DNA of 64,000 nt from Ciceribacter sp. L1K22 (GTDB lineage: Bacteria > Pseudomonadota > Alphaproteobacteria > Rhizobiales > Rhizobiaceae), in contig NZ_JAGFPK010000001.1 in assembly GCF_017599385.1 (NCBI RefSeq), positions 2,307,541 through 2,371,540 of the forward strand, written 5' to 3'. The notes under the pieces were generated by a model. That model had not been told where the DNA came from and ran no database searches. It saw nothing but the letters and a program-made list of their open reading frames with translations. Positions 50,116-60,128 of this stretch are shown here, one piece after another. Position 1 is the first letter of the stretch; each line of letters opens with the position of its first letter. Made by a program: the position numbers and the translations under genes.

Positions 50116-50334
50116 ATGATCATGATCCCCGCATCCACGGGCCTGACAGCGTCGCTTGCCGCCGCCCTGTCCGGATTGCGACCCACGTCCTCGACCTTCG
50201 ATCCCTGGTCGGCGACTGGTCGAAAAGCGACGTCTGACGAACTGTCACGCCTGCCGGCGCACCTGCTGGACGACGTTGCACCGCTTGGCACGCAGCCACG
50301 CGGGCGAAATCACATCACGGAAAGTGATGAATAA
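50116..50334 (+). CDS. Small DUF1127-like protein
   Basis: The 72-residue protein starts after GAGAGGAGAG. The C-terminal SDELSRLPAHLLDDVAPLG resembles the end of DUF1127 domains (DLxRLPxHLLxDIG). DUF1127 proteins in Rhizobium and Agrobacterium influence phosphate and RNA metabolism. The divergent LysR probably regulates it. Confidence 0.7.
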   Translation: MIMIPASTGLTASLAAALSGLRPTSSTFDPWSATGRKATSDELSRLPAHLLDDVAPLGTQPRGRNHITESDE

Positions 50335-50422
50335 GATAAGAAACATTCGTTTGATTGATTGAATGCCAAAGCGCATATCGATCCCGTCCGATACGCCGGA
50401 CCGTTACGAGAGGTGAAATGCC

Positions 50423-50656
50423 ATGACCTATGCTCCACTCCATTCCGATGCCCTGCGGGAACCGCACGGCCGCAAGGTCGCCGATTCTCTCGCTTTTATC
50501 GCGGATGCCATAAACGCCTTCCGCGTGTGGCGTCTCAACCGTCGCACCGAGCGGCTGATCGCCTCCCTGCCGGCGGATATCTGCAAGGATATTGGCTGGC
50601 CGAGCGCCGCCGCCGATGATCGCCGGTCGCCACGCGGCCGTCTCGCCCGCATGTGA
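50423..50656 (+). CDS. DUF1127 small basic protein
   Basis: The 77-residue protein has FRVWRLNRRTERLIASLPADICKDIGWP, the canonical DUF1127 motif, near its middle. GAGAGGTG precedes the ATG. Such proteins are RNA-binding regulators of sRNA and mRNA levels in Agrobacterium. Confidence 0.85.
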   Translation: MTYAPLHSDALREPHGRKVADSLAFIADAINAFRVWRLNRRTERLIASLPADICKDIGWPSAAADDRRSPRGRLARM

Positions 50657-50835
50657 AAAACACGGACCGATGGCGCGCGCCGCACCCGCGCGCCGTCGTC
50701 ATTAAAAAAATGTCGCGATTTTGCCGATCGCTGCCCTAATCCGGCGCGGATTTCCATGCTAATGTCGCTCTTGGACTACCGAGCCGACACGTTCCAAGCA
50801 AGGAATGTCGTATCAACGCGGGTATGGGCTTCGCC

Positions 50836-51855
50836 ATGAACAAGACACCGTCCAAGAAACGCTCACTGGTTTTCTTCCTCGTCCCGCATTTCACGCTGCT
50901 GCCCTTCGCCGGCGCCATCGAGACACTGCGCATCGCCAACCGCATGCTGGGCTACCAGGCCTATGAATGGCGGCTTGCCTCGGTCGACGGACAGAAGGTC
51001 TATTCCTCCTCCGGCATCGGCATCGAGGTCAACACAGCCCTTGCCGACGAGCGCCGTTTCCTCACCGGCGAGAACCGCCCGAGCATGGCGATCGTCTGTT
51101 CCGGCATCTACGTCGAGGAATTCCACAACAAGTCCGTGAACGCCTGGCTGCGCGAGGCCTATAACCGCAACGTCGCGATCGGCTCGCTCTGCACCGGCGC
51201 CCACGTCCTGGCGGAAGCCGGCTTGCTGAACGGCAAGCGCTGCGCCATCCATTGGGAAAACTTGCCCGGCTTCGCCGAGCATTTCCCGCAGGCAGAGGTC
51301 TATGCCGATCTCTACGAGGTCGACGGCAATCTCTACACCTGCGCCGGCGGCACCGCCTCGCTGGACATGATGCTGAACCTGATCGGCCAGGATTTCGGCG
51401 AGGGTCTCGTCAACCGGGTCTGCGAGCAGCACCTCACCGACCGCGTCCGCAACGCCCACGACCGCCAGCGACTGCCACTGCGCGCCCGCCTCGGCGTCCA
51501 GAACTCCAAGGTCCTGCAGATCATCGAGCTGATGGAGAGCAATCTCGCCGAGCCGCTGTCGCTGCTCGAGATCGCCGACGATGCCGGCCTGTCGCGTCGA
51601 CAGATCGAGCGGCTCTTCCGGCAGGAAATGGGCCGCTCTCCCGCCCGCTATTACCTCGAAATCCGCCTCGACCGCGCCCGCCATCTGCTGGTGCAGTCGT
51701 CGATGCCGGTCGTCGAGGTCGCCGTCGCCTGCGGCTTCGTCTCCGCCTCGCACTTCTCCAAGTGTTATCGCGAGCTCTACAACCGCTCGCCGCAGCAGGA
51801 GCGCGCCGAGCGCAAGCTGATCAAGTCGACCAACCGGACCGGCGTGGTGGTCTGA
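50836..51855 (+). CDS. GlxA-family transcriptional regulator (DJ-1/PfpI + AraC)
   Basis: The 339-residue protein has an amidase-like DJ-1/PfpI domain (LVFFLVPHFTLLPFAGAIETLRIANRM, GSLCTGAHVLAEAGLLNG, with Cys123-like position) and a C-terminal AraC HTH (LSLLEIADDAGLSRRQIERLF, VAVACGFVSASHFSKCY). GlxA-type proteins activate genes for carnitine, choline or glycine betaine use in some proteobacteria. That makes it a possible regulator of the betaine locus, though the target is not shown. An ATG at 50824 is an alternative start. Confidence 0.93.
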   Translation: MNKTPSKKRSLVFFLVPHFTLLPFAGAIETLRIANRMLGYQAYEWRLASVDGQKVYSSSGIGIEVNTALADERRFLTGENRPSMAIVCSGIYVEEFHNKSVNAWLREAYNRNVAIGSLCTGAHVLAEAGLLNGKRCAIHWENLPGFAEHFPQAEVYADLYEVDGNLYTCAGGTASLDMMLNLIGQDFGEGLVNRVCEQHLTDRVRNAHDRQRLPLRARLGVQNSKVLQIIELMESNLAEPLSLLEIADDAGLSRRQIERLFRQEMGRSPARYYLEIRLDRARHLLVQSSMPVVEVAVACGFVSASHFSKCYRELYNRSPQQERAERKLIKSTNRTGVVV

Positions 51856-51916
51856 ACCGCGTGGCGGGTGGCGGCACGTTCCGCGCCGCCACCGCAGGAA
51901 CAGCCCATATCCGTGC

Positions 51917-54322
51917 CTATTCCGCCGCAGCCAGCGTCGGTGCTGCGCCAGACACAGGAACCCATGTCAGGTTACCGGCATAACGCCATTCCATCTGTCC
52001 GTTCTCGCCGAGCGTGAAAAAGCTCAGCCAGCCATTGTCGAACAGCGCCCGAACCTGCGCATGCCGCGTCAGGATGTCTGAGATCGCCTCCTTCGGTGCC
52101 TCGACGGCAACCGTCAGCCGTAGCGGCTCATGGACAAAATTCTCGCCGTCATGCACTGACTGCCAGGGAAGCCCGGCGCGCATATTGCCACCATTCCCCT
52201 CGACGACACCGATGCCACCGACGACATTGTGCAGGAGCTTGTTGCCGGCACCGAAGAGTGAAGGAGCAACCGACGAGCCGAAATACTGCAGGCTGATCCA
52301 GCTCGCAACGACAACGGGCGCCGTCAGGATCAGTTCGAGGATCTTGAAGCCCTTGTCCTTCTTCCAGACATAGTCGTGCAGGAAGGCCTGCCCTTCCAGC
52401 GACCGGCCGGCTGTCCGGGCACGCGGCGCCGCGATAAAGGCGCGGCAGCCGGCAAGCCCGAGCTCGGGCCGCACTTCCGACCAGTCCTTGCTGCGCGCGA
52501 CGATACCCTCTGATGCCGCCCTCGGCAGACGCTGTGCCCGCTCCGCCCGCGTCAGGCTGCCCGCCTGGGCCAGCCACTGGCGGATGCGGACGATGTCTTC
52601 CGGCAGGATGTCGTCCTCGAGGTCGTCCTCGAACAGCGTCACCCTATCGGTCGTCGTATCATGCAGGCCGCCGAGGAAGACGGTGTCGGCCGGAATGGCG
52701 ATCCCGTTCAACGCCAGTTTCTCCCGCACGGCGCGATCGTTCAAGAGATCGGCCAGCAGACGCGCATTGACGTCACCGGCATACCCGCCGCAGGCGCCAC
52801 AGTGAAGGGCGCTCGCATAGGGGTTGTTCACCACATTGGCGCCATGGCCGGCGATCAGCACGAAGCGGCCGAACCCGTCCGTCAGCGACATCGCTTTCAG
52901 TACCGTTTCAGCGACGACCGCCCGCGTATCGAGGTCCAGGCTTGGAGCAAAGCGCGGCTTGGCAACATCCGGCCCCTTGCCCTTGCCGAATCCGAGCCCG
53001 TCCCGCAACAGCTTTCCGGCATAGACCGGACCCATTGCTTCGACAAAGGCGAAGGACGAAACGGCGGCAAGCTTGAACCGGCCCCAAGCGCGGGTCGCGC
53101 GAGCGCTGAACCGCGCCTGCCGGTCGGCATCATGGTCGTGATCGACAGCGCTGCAACTGAAGACGGAGGGCTTCAGGAGAACCGGCAGACGATGCTCAGC
53201 AACGTCGGAGGCAAAACCCTTGTGGCTGGCACCGAGACCGAAGAAGCCGGCGAAGCCTAGCGTGCGAACACCCGGATCAACGCTTTCGAGCGCGCGCCGG
53301 AAAACCTCCGAGCGCACATCGATGCAGAAAGCCGCCTGCAAGAAAGGCCGCACTTCGGCGACCTTGATTGTCGAGGGTGCCGCAAGCTTTTCGGCAAGCC
53401 TGCGCTGCGCCGCCCGCTCGGCCGCCGTCTGGAGCAGCCCGTCGATGACGGCATCGAGGTCAGGGCTGGCCGGCTCGGCATGACTCCGCCGCACCCGCTG
53501 CCACTCGCTTTCGATAACAGTCTTGTGCCGAGCGTAAAGCGCCTCCTCGAAGACCAGCCGGATGGCGAGCAATTCAAGCGCCGTGGTGTCCGTCCGGCCT
53601 TCGACCTCGGCCTTGAACTGGATGTGGCGCGCATACTGCGCCCACCCGCCGACGGTGAGCAGCAACTGATGGAAATAGGTGCCAGGTTCGGCACCAAGAC
53701 CGAGCGACCCGGCCGCCCGCTCGATCGCTCCTTCAGGCGTCTCCGGTGTTTCGTCGACATGGATGCTGAAGCCCTTCAACCCCATGATTTCGGGCGTCAG
53801 GTCATGGGTGGCATAGGCACGCCAGGCAGCATAGAGCCCGTTGCGCCGAGAGGCCGCCCAGAGCGCCTGTCCCTGATCGAAGAAACCGGCCGCAAAGATA
53901 CCGATCCGCTCGGCGACAAGCCCCGGCCAGTCTTTGCAGGTGGCCTTAGCGGCAAGCTCGGCAATCGTGGGGAGTGCTTCGATCGGCTTTGGCTCGTTCG
54001 CGACCGCTGCCTTCAACGCGGGCAGGTCGATCAGGCTTGCCACCCTGCTCGCCTGAAGTGCGGCGACCAGATCCTCGTCCCTGATCTCGCCCTTGGCGAT
54101 CAAGTCGGCATAGTGCTTGCGCGGCAGAGCCAGCCGGACGCCACCGATCCGGGCAAGCCGGGCAGCGGTCTGGACCAGTGTTTCGCTGATCTGGCCGAGG
54201 AAGGGATTGACGGCAACGGTCGCCGTCAGCGGCCAGACCGGCGGGACCGCCCTCACGGCCTGATCTGCCGCCCGGGCAAGCGCTTCGCCATGCAAGGTGT
54301 CGATCGTGTTCATCTCGGTCAT
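51917..54322 (-). CDS. dabA: DabA subunit of inorganic carbon transporter (DUF2309)
   Basis: The 801-residue protein matches DabA: VNPFLGQ near residue 38, the zinc-ligand pair in [16 protein letters not shown], and [23 protein letters not shown] holding the His and Cys ligands. DabA is a beta-carbonic-anhydrase-like subunit that hydrates CO2 behind the membrane proton pump DabB. It starts 4 bases after the DabB stop, so the two form one operon. Confidence 0.92.
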   Translation of the reverse strand: MTEMNTIDTLHGEALARAADQAVRAVPPVWPLTATVAVNPFLGQISETLVQTAARLARIGGVRLALPRKHYADLIAKGEIRDEDLVAALQASRVASLIDLPALKAAVANEPKPIEALPTIAELAAKATCKDWPGLVAERIGIFAAGFFDQGQALWAASRRNGLYAAWRAYATHDLTPEIMGLKGFSIHVDETPETPEGAIERAAGSLGLGAEPGTYFHQLLLTVGGWAQYARHIQFKAEVEGRTDTTALELLAIRLVFEEALYARHKTVIESEWQRVRRSHAEPASPDLDAVIDGLLQTAAERAAQRRLAEKLAAPSTIKVAEVRPFLQAAFCIDVRSEVFRRALESVDPGVRTLGFAGFFGLGASHKGFASDVAEHRLPVLLKPSVFSCSAVDHDHDADRQARFSARATRAWGRFKLAAVSSFAFVEAMGPVYAGKLLRDGLGFGKGKGPDVAKPRFAPSLDLDTRAVVAETVLKAMSLTDGFGRFVLIAGHGANVVNNPYASALHCGACGGYAGDVNARLLADLLNDRAVREKLALNGIAIPADTVFLGGLHDTTTDRVTLFEDDLEDDILPEDIVRIRQWLAQAGSLTRAERAQRLPRAASEGIVARSKDWSEVRPELGLAGCRAFIAAPRARTAGRSLEGQAFLHDYVWKKDKGFKILELILTAPVVVASWISLQYFGSSVAPSLFGAGNKLLHNVVGGIGVVEGNGGNMRAGLPWQSVHDGENFVHEPLRLTVAVEAPKEAISDILTRHAQVRALFDNGWLSFFTLGENGQMEWRYAGNLTWVPVSGAAPTLAAAE

Positions 54323-54326
54323 CGGT

Positions 54327-55910
54327 TCACTCCTTCACGGAAGCAGGCATTGCGGAGGTGGTGCGCGGAAGCGTCCAGCCACCGAGCAGGCGATCGAAGA
54401 CGGCATTCACATAGAGGCCGTTGGCCAGGTGGACGCGCAGGCCCGCAGCCGCCGGATGATAGGCCCAGAGCGGGAAGAGCGACTGGGCAACGGCGACGAC
54501 GCCGAAGGTGACGACCGCAAGCAGCATCAGCGTCCATTCGAGCGCCCCGGGCTCCGGTGTCGCCGGCAGCGTGCCGAGCATCAGCTTGTCGGAGATGCGC
54601 TGCAGGGCGAAGTAGGCCGTGGCAGCCGAAGCCGAATAGAGCGAGGTGCGCCAGGTCAGTGCCCAAGGCGCGGCATCGGCCAGCCCCTGCGCGATGAGAT
54701 ACGCGACACCGAAAATCAGGATCGCACCGAGCGCGAGCGCCTGTGGCGGCTTGTCGGCAAATCCGAAGAGCACCCCGATGACGGCATAGATCACAAGCGC
54801 CAGCAGGAAGGCGCGCCCGACCGCCTTGGCGTCAGGGATCGCGACCGGACCGGGACGCTTGATCGAGGCAACCGTCTCGACCGCCGAGCCGGAGGCAAGG
54901 AAGGCATGTGCCTTGTAAAGCGAATGGGCGACGATGTGCAGGAGCGCGATCGGGAAGAGCGCAAGACCGCACTGTAGGATCATGAAGCCCATCTGGGCCA
55001 CCGTCGACCAGGCGAGCGAGGTCTTCACTGCCGACTGGGTGAGCATCACCAGACTGCCGAGCAGAGCCGTGAAGCCGCCGACCATGACCAGTACCGCGAG
55101 CACCACAGGCGCCTGCAGCATCACATCGGCAAAGCGGATCAAGAGGAAGCCGCCGGCATTGACGACACCGGCATGCAGCAGGGCCGAGACCGGGTTCGGC
55201 GTCTCCATGACTTCGGTGAGCCAGCCATGCGTCGGGAACTGCGCCGATTTCAGAAGCGCGGCGACGGCAAGGAGGGATGCCGCGCCAATGGTCATCGGCA
55301 GTCCCTCGCCTTCCCGCGCGGCAGCAAGAATAGTCGCGATGTCGCCGGTACCGAAGGAGACGGCGAGCAGGATGATGGCGCCGATCAGCGCGGCATCGCC
55401 GGTGCGCGAGACGATGAACTTCTTGCGCGCGGCCCGCTGGGCAGCGATGCGTTCCGGATAGAAGAGCAGCAGCTGATGCAGGAGTAGGCTCGTCGCAACC
55501 CATCCGAGGAAGAGCTGCATCAGCGTGCCTGACTGGACGAGCAGCAGGACGGCGGCAAGTGTCGCCGTCATCCAGCCGGTAAACGGCCCCTGCCGCGCTT
55601 CACCATCAAGGAAGGTGCCGGCATACCGCAGCACCACCCAGCCGATGAAGGAGACGAGCAGCAGCATGACAAGGCTGACGAGGTCGAGCCGCGAGGCAAG
55701 CGCGAAGTAGCTGTAGCCGATGGCAGGGCTGGTTCCAGGCCCATGGATGTAGAGGATCACACCGGACAGGATGGCAACGACGATCGAACCGAGGGCAGCC
55801 AGTTCCGCAATGCGGATGGCAAGTCGCGGGCGCAGGCCCGGCGCTCTGAAGGCATGAAGCGAGGCGCCGGCAAGCAGCAGCGGCGCGAGAAGCGGCAGCA
55901 TGTGAATCAC
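54327..55910 (-). CDS. dabB: DabB subunit, NuoL/MrpA-like proton-conducting membrane protein
   Basis: The 527-residue protein has about 13 hydrophobic segments and NuoL-type residues, such as [20 protein letters not shown] and [50 protein letters not shown]. With DabA it forms the DAB system that concentrates bicarbonate using the proton gradient. It is divergent from a LysR gene. Confidence 0.93.
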   Translation of the reverse strand: MIHMLPLLAPLLLAGASLHAFRAPGLRPRLAIRIAELAALGSIVVAILSGVILYIHGPGTSPAIGYSYFALASRLDLVSLVMLLLVSFIGWVVLRYAGTFLDGEARQGPFTGWMTATLAAVLLLVQSGTLMQLFLGWVATSLLLHQLLLFYPERIAAQRAARKKFIVSRTGDAALIGAIILLAVSFGTGDIATILAAAREGEGLPMTIGAASLLAVAALLKSAQFPTHGWLTEVMETPNPVSALLHAGVVNAGGFLLIRFADVMLQAPVVLAVLVMVGGFTALLGSLVMLTQSAVKTSLAWSTVAQMGFMILQCGLALFPIALLHIVAHSLYKAHAFLASGSAVETVASIKRPGPVAIPDAKAVGRAFLLALVIYAVIGVLFGFADKPPQALALGAILIFGVAYLIAQGLADAAPWALTWRTSLYSASAATAYFALQRISDKLMLGTLPATPEPGALEWTLMLLAVVTFGVVAVAQSLFPLWAYHPAAAGLRVHLANGLYVNAVFDRLLGGWTLPRTTSAMPASVKE

Positions 55911-56015
55911 GGGAAGTCTCCAGGCTGGGCCGCTGCTTGGGAGGCGGCAGCGACAATGTCACAGACCTGTAACAGCTGCGTGATCACAAGAAAAATTCAT
56001 TGTTTCTCTAAATTC

Positions 56016-56032
56016 GTTCTATAAAATAGAAC
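56016..56032. promoter_or_regulatory. Perfect 17-bp palindrome at LysR/Dab divergent promoter
   Basis: GTTCTATAAAATAGAAC is a perfect inverted repeat that ends 2 bases before the LysR start and fits the T-N11-A shape of LTTR sites. It likely mediates autoregulation and control of dabBA in the 123-bp intergenic region. Confidence 0.7.
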
Positions 56033-56033
56033 T

Positions 56034-56939
56034 ATGTTCGAGCTGAACTACCATCACCTCCGCTACTTTCGCGCCGTTGCTCATGACGGCAACCTGACGC
56101 GCGCCGCCGAACGGCTCAATCTCTCCCAATCGGCCCTGTCCATCCAGATCAAGCAGCTTGAGGAGCGGCTCGGCCATGCGCTGTTCGAGCGTCGCGGCCG
56201 CCAGCTCTATCTCACGGAAGCCGGCCGCATCGCGCTTGACCATGCCGACACGATTTTTTCGGCCGGCGAGGAACTGATCGAGACGCTGAAGGAAACCGGC
56301 AGAACCCGCCGCGCCATCCGCATCGGCGCGCTCGCAACGCTATCCCGCAACTTTCAGATGGAGTTCCTGCGGCCGATCCTCGGTCGCGCGGACGTCGACA
56401 TGATCCTGCGCTCGGGCAGCACCAGCGAACTTCTGGGTGCCCTTGAAGCGTTGAACCTCGACATCGTCCTCCTCAACCAGGCGCCAATGGCCGACGCGAT
56501 GACGCCCTTCATTGCCCAGCACCTCTATGAGCAGAGGGTGAGCCTGATCGGCCAGCCGTCCTACGGCAAACCGGGCGCGACGCTGGCGGATCTGCTCGGG
56601 GAACACCCGGTCATCCTGCCAACGCTCGAAAGCGGCGTGCGCTCACAGTTCGAAGCCCTGGTCGCGCGTCTCGGCATCACACCGCAGATTGCCGCGGAAG
56701 TCGACGACATGGCGATGATGCGTCTTCTGGCGCGCGAGGGCGCGGGCCTTGCCGTCCTCCCGCCGATTGTCGTCAAGGGCGAGTTGGAGGCCGGCACGCT
56801 GGTGGAATTCGATGCCCTGCCGGGCATGATTGAATCCTTCTATGCCGTAACCGTGAAGCGCCGCTTCCCCAACCCGCTGATCCAACCGCTCTTGGAAACC
56901 AGCCTGGCCCGCGACACCGCCACCCGCTCCAGGCGCTAA
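56034..56939 (+). CDS. LysR-family regulator of the DAB operon
   Basis: The 301-residue LTTR (LRYFRAVAHDGNLTRAAERLNLSQSALSIQIKQLEERLG) is divergent from dabBA. It resembles NhaR/CbbR-like regulators and probably senses a metabolite linked to carbon or pH status. The palindrome at 56016 supports direct control. Confidence 0.92.
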   Translation: MFELNYHHLRYFRAVAHDGNLTRAAERLNLSQSALSIQIKQLEERLGHALFERRGRQLYLTEAGRIALDHADTIFSAGEELIETLKETGRTRRAIRIGALATLSRNFQMEFLRPILGRADVDMILRSGSTSELLGALEALNLDIVLLNQAPMADAMTPFIAQHLYEQRVSLIGQPSYGKPGATLADLLGEHPVILPTLESGVRSQFEALVARLGITPQIAAEVDDMAMMRLLAREGAGLAVLPPIVVKGELEAGTLVEFDALPGMIESFYAVTVKRRFPNPLIQPLLETSLARDTATRSRR

Positions 56940-56978
56940 ATAGCCGAGCGTCCGCCGCATCCTGACGATCCTTGCCGA

Positions 56979-57536
56979 TCAGGATCTTAATCGCCCGATG
57001 ACCGGAAGCGGTGTCGCCGCGCTCGGCGTCACGAACAAAAGTTCGCCGCTGGCCGGCACGATCCCGGTAAGCCCGGTAATGTTGACCTGGTGCGTGACGA
57101 GAACCACAGGACCACTCGTCGGCAGCGTCGTCATCCACGCCGCGAGCGCCTGCGTCTGCGCCTCGCCGTCCTCCCGATTGCCGAAAAAGGAATTGAGCAG
57201 CGGCTGCTCCGTAACATCACCGAGCGCCAGGCCCTCCGCCGTATCGAGGCAGCGGCACCACTGGCTGGAATAGACTGCCGCCGCTGCGACTCCGTTATCC
57301 CGGAAGAGGTCGCCGATCCGACGCGCCTGCGCCCGCCCCTCGTCGGAGAGGTTGCGCTGCGTCTCGCACGCCTCGATCCGGAAACCCGGTGGATCGCCGG
57401 TCCCTGGCGCCAGCGCATGCCGCAGCAACACCACCGCCCGCCCCGATCGCAATTCCGCCCAATGATCGACCGCCGCCCGCGCCCCACCCGCCAGCAGGAG
57501 AACCGATCCCGCCAGAAACTGCCGTCGAAGAAACAT
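56979..57536 (-). CDS. Exported histidine phosphatase-family protein
   Basis: The 185-residue protein starts with a Tat-like signal (RRQFLAGSVLLLAGG). It has the branch-2 phosphatase core VVLLRHALAPG (RHG variant with Ala) and a VVLVTHQVNITGL block with the second His. The catalytic Glu region is not obvious. It may hydrolyse phosphoesters in the periplasm. Confidence 0.85.
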   Translation of the reverse strand: MFLRRQFLAGSVLLLAGGARAAVDHWAELRSGRAVVLLRHALAPGTGDPPGFRIEACETQRNLSDEGRAQARRIGDLFRDNGVAAAAVYSSQWCRCLDTAEGLALGDVTEQPLLNSFFGNREDGEAQTQALAAWMTTLPTSGPVVLVTHQVNITGLTGIVPASGELLFVTPSAATPLPVIGRLRS

Positions 57537-57639
57537 GTCGAGCCTCCCTGTCGTGTCGTGTCGTTGACGTCTACGACCCGGACGCGCCGATGGTTCAAGG
57601 CATTCACGATAATTGACCGCGAGCTACGGACGGTCGCCC

Positions 57640-58332
57640 TCACCAGGCGATCGGACGGCCATCGCGGAAAAAGCCACCCGTCGGGCCGTCCTCCGGCAGT
57701 GTCGCGGCCCAGACAATGCCGCGTACGCCCTCTTCCAGGCTACGCGTCGCGCCCGATCCGCCCATGTCCGTCCGCACCCAGCCCGGGCAGACGGCGTTGA
57801 TCTTGATCCCCGGACCCGCACCGCTTGCGCTGATCACCGTGATCGCGTTGAGTGCCGTCTTCGACAGCCGGTAGGCGACCGTATCCGTCGCCAGCGAGCC
57901 GAATGCGCCCATGCCCGATGACACGTTGACGATACGGCCAAAGCCATTCGCCGTCATGATCGGCAGCGCCTTCTGCGTCGTCCGCCAGGCGCCGAGCGCA
58001 TTGTTGTCGATCGCCTGCGCCAATACCGAGGCGTCCGTATGAAGACCCTGCGAATGCTCCACAAAAAGCCGCCCGGCATTGTTGACCAGCACATCGACGC
58101 GCCCGTGTATCGCCGCGATCGCGTCGAACGCCGCCGACACCGACATATCGGAGGAAACGTCGAGCTCCACAGCGAGCGCATCCTCGCCGATACCGGTCGC
58201 TGCCGCCTTCACCACATCCATCTGCCGACCTGTGAGAACGACAAGATAGCCGCGCTCCGCCAGCCGACGGCCGGTTTCCAGACCGAGCCCCCGACCGGCG
58301 CCGGTGATCACCGCCACGGGCCGGCCACTCAT
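57640..58332 (-). CDS. SDR-family oxidoreductase
   Basis: The 230-residue short-chain dehydrogenase has ITGAGRGLGLETG, NNAGRLF, and the catalytic Ser139...Tyr (AYRLSKTALNA) arrangement. It overlaps the next gene by ATGA and likely acts in the same pathway. The LysR at 59103 is divergent from this pair. Confidence 0.9.
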   Translation of the reverse strand: MSGRPVAVITGAGRGLGLETGRRLAERGYLVVLTGRQMDVVKAAATGIGEDALAVELDVSSDMSVSAAFDAIAAIHGRVDVLVNNAGRLFVEHSQGLHTDASVLAQAIDNNALGAWRTTQKALPIMTANGFGRIVNVSSGMGAFGSLATDTVAYRLSKTALNAITVISASGAGPGIKINAVCPGWVRTDMGGSGATRSLEEGVRGIVWAATLPEDGPTGGFFRDGRPIAW

Positions 58333-58976
58333 CGGGCGATCCGGTAGTTGAAATCGGCGGTGCCGAGTGTCTGCATCATCCGCAGCCAGAACGGCATCAG
58401 CCCCTCCATCCCCAGCGCGCTGGCGATCCCGCCGAGATCGACCGGCTCCGTCCAGCCGAAGCTCCGCAGCAGATCGACGACGACCGCCTTCGCTTCGGCA
58501 TCGTTGCCGCAGAGAAACACGTCATGCGGACCGGGCACCCTTGCAGGATCGACCATCAGCCGCGCCGTCATCGTGTTGAGCGTCTTGACCACCCGCGATT
58601 GCGGCAGGGCCGCCTGCAGCGCCTCGCCGGCAGACGTGGTGTTGGACAACGCCGGATCGAGCGTCGGCAAGCCGCCGGGCACCATCTGCAGCGGATTGGT
58701 GACGTCGATCACCACCTTGCCCGCCAGATCGGCCGGATCGCACGCTGACGCCGCCGCCAGCAGGGCCTGGCCGGCAACGGCGAAGATCACCACCTCGCCG
58801 AACCGCGCGGCGCTCGCGAAATCGCCGGTTCGTGCGCCTGGATGGCTCTCGACAAAGCGGCGTGACGCTTCGTTGTCCACCTCGCGGCCGGCCAGCATCA
58901 CATCGTGCCCAAGCGCGGAAAGCTTCCCGCCCAATGTCTGCCCAACCATGCCCGTGCCCATGACAGAAATCTTCAT
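58329..58976 (-). CDS. NADP-dependent oxidoreductase (F420-reductase-like)
   Basis: The 215-residue protein starts with a Rossmann motif (ISVMGTGMVGQTLGGKLSALGHDVMLAGRE) and has VVIDVTNPLQMV and VKTLNTMTARLM, as in NADPH:F420 reductase-like dinucleotide-binding proteins. ATG 58976 was chosen; a longer start is unlikely. It forms an operon with the SDR gene, divergent from LysR. Confidence 0.88.
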   Translation of the reverse strand: MKISVMGTGMVGQTLGGKLSALGHDVMLAGREVDNEASRRFVESHPGARTGDFASAARFGEVVIFAVAGQALLAAASACDPADLAGKVVIDVTNPLQMVPGGLPTLDPALSNTTSAGEALQAALPQSRVVKTLNTMTARLMVDPARVPGPHDVFLCGNDAEAKAVVVDLLRSFGWTEPVDLGGIASALGMEGLMPFWLRMMQTLGTADFNYRIAR

Positions 58977-59102
58977 CTGCGTTCTCCTTCGTAACGTCTG
59001 AACCTGTCTTCCCCACAAATATCGGACCGTCCCGCCCCATTGAGAATGGGGTGCGATGCGATATCATTCATTGATGCGATCAATAACAGGAGCGGTGACG
59101 CC

Positions 59103-59999
59103 TTGACGTCCAACCTCGACCTCAACCTCTTGCGCACCTTCGACGCGCTGATGCGGCACGAAAGCGTCACCGCCGCCGCGGCGGAACTCGGCCTAACCCA
59201 GTCCAGCACCTCAAATGCCCTCGACCGGCTGCGAAAGGCACTCGGCGACCGGATCCTGGAACGGCGCGGCAATCGCATGATCCCGACGCGGGTCGCCGTT
59301 GCGCTCTGGCCGGAGATCGCGGCGGCGCTTGGCACGATCGAGGCCGCGCTCGCGGCGACGCGGGCCTTCGATCCGGCCAGTGCATCCGGAACCTTCCGGG
59401 TCGGCATGGATGCCTATGCGACAGCCTTTGCCGGCGTCCGGCTTGCCGCTGTCGTCGCTCGCGAGGCCCCCGCCATGCGGCTGGAAATCCTGCCTGTTTC
59501 CCATCCTGACGAGGAAGCGCTGTTGAACCAGGGGCGCCTCGACCTTTTCATCGGCTCCGCCTGGCGTCCCCTCGCCTCGATTGTCTCCGCGACCCTGTTT
59601 CCCGAGGATTTCGTTGCCGTGGTTGCCCCCGGCCATCCGCTCGCGCAGGGGAGCGCCGATCTGGAGACCTATCTCGCGCACGACCATATCCTGACATCGC
59701 CGCGCGGCAGCGTCGCGGGCAATGTCGACGCCGCACTTGAGGCGCTCGGCCACCGCCGCCATGTCTCGCTCGTCTGCCCGACCTTCGACACCAGCGCCCG
59801 CGCCGCCGCGGAGGGGCTTGGCATCTTCACCTGTGGCCGCCGTCTGGCCGAGATCTACACCCGCGAATTCGATCTTCGGGCTGTTGAGCTGCCGCTTTCG
59901 GTTCCGGGTTTCACCCTGACGATGGAATGGATGCGCCGCAATTCCAACGCCCCCGACCTCGCCTGGCTGCGAAGTCGGATCCTGGACGTGTTGCGATAA
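59103..59999 (+). CDS. LysR-family transcriptional regulator
   Basis: The 298-residue LTTR has NLLRTFDALMRHESVTAAAAELGLTQSSTSNALDRLRKALGD and belongs to the LeuO/NodD-like group. The start is uncertain: TTG at 59103 with AGGAG upstream is chosen; a longer form from 59040 would run toward the divergent operon. It probably regulates the two reductase genes to its left. Confidence 0.9.
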   Translation: MTSNLDLNLLRTFDALMRHESVTAAAAELGLTQSSTSNALDRLRKALGDRILERRGNRMIPTRVAVALWPEIAAALGTIEAALAATRAFDPASASGTFRVGMDAYATAFAGVRLAAVVAREAPAMRLEILPVSHPDEEALLNQGRLDLFIGSAWRPLASIVSATLFPEDFVAVVAPGHPLAQGSADLETYLAHDHILTSPRGSVAGNVDAALEALGHRRHVSLVCPTFDTSARAAAEGLGIFTCGRRLAEIYTREFDLRAVELPLSVPGFTLTMEWMRRNSNAPDLAWLRSRILDVLR

Positions 60000-60128
60000 G
60001 GACGGCCCCATCCGGAACCCGGCCGCTGACCAGACGTCGGCGTACGATCAACAGGAACCACCGCCCCAGCCTTCATTTCGCCCCCTTCTTCAGGATGTGT
60101 TAAGAATTCATTCCTGTCGGAGGTCTCC

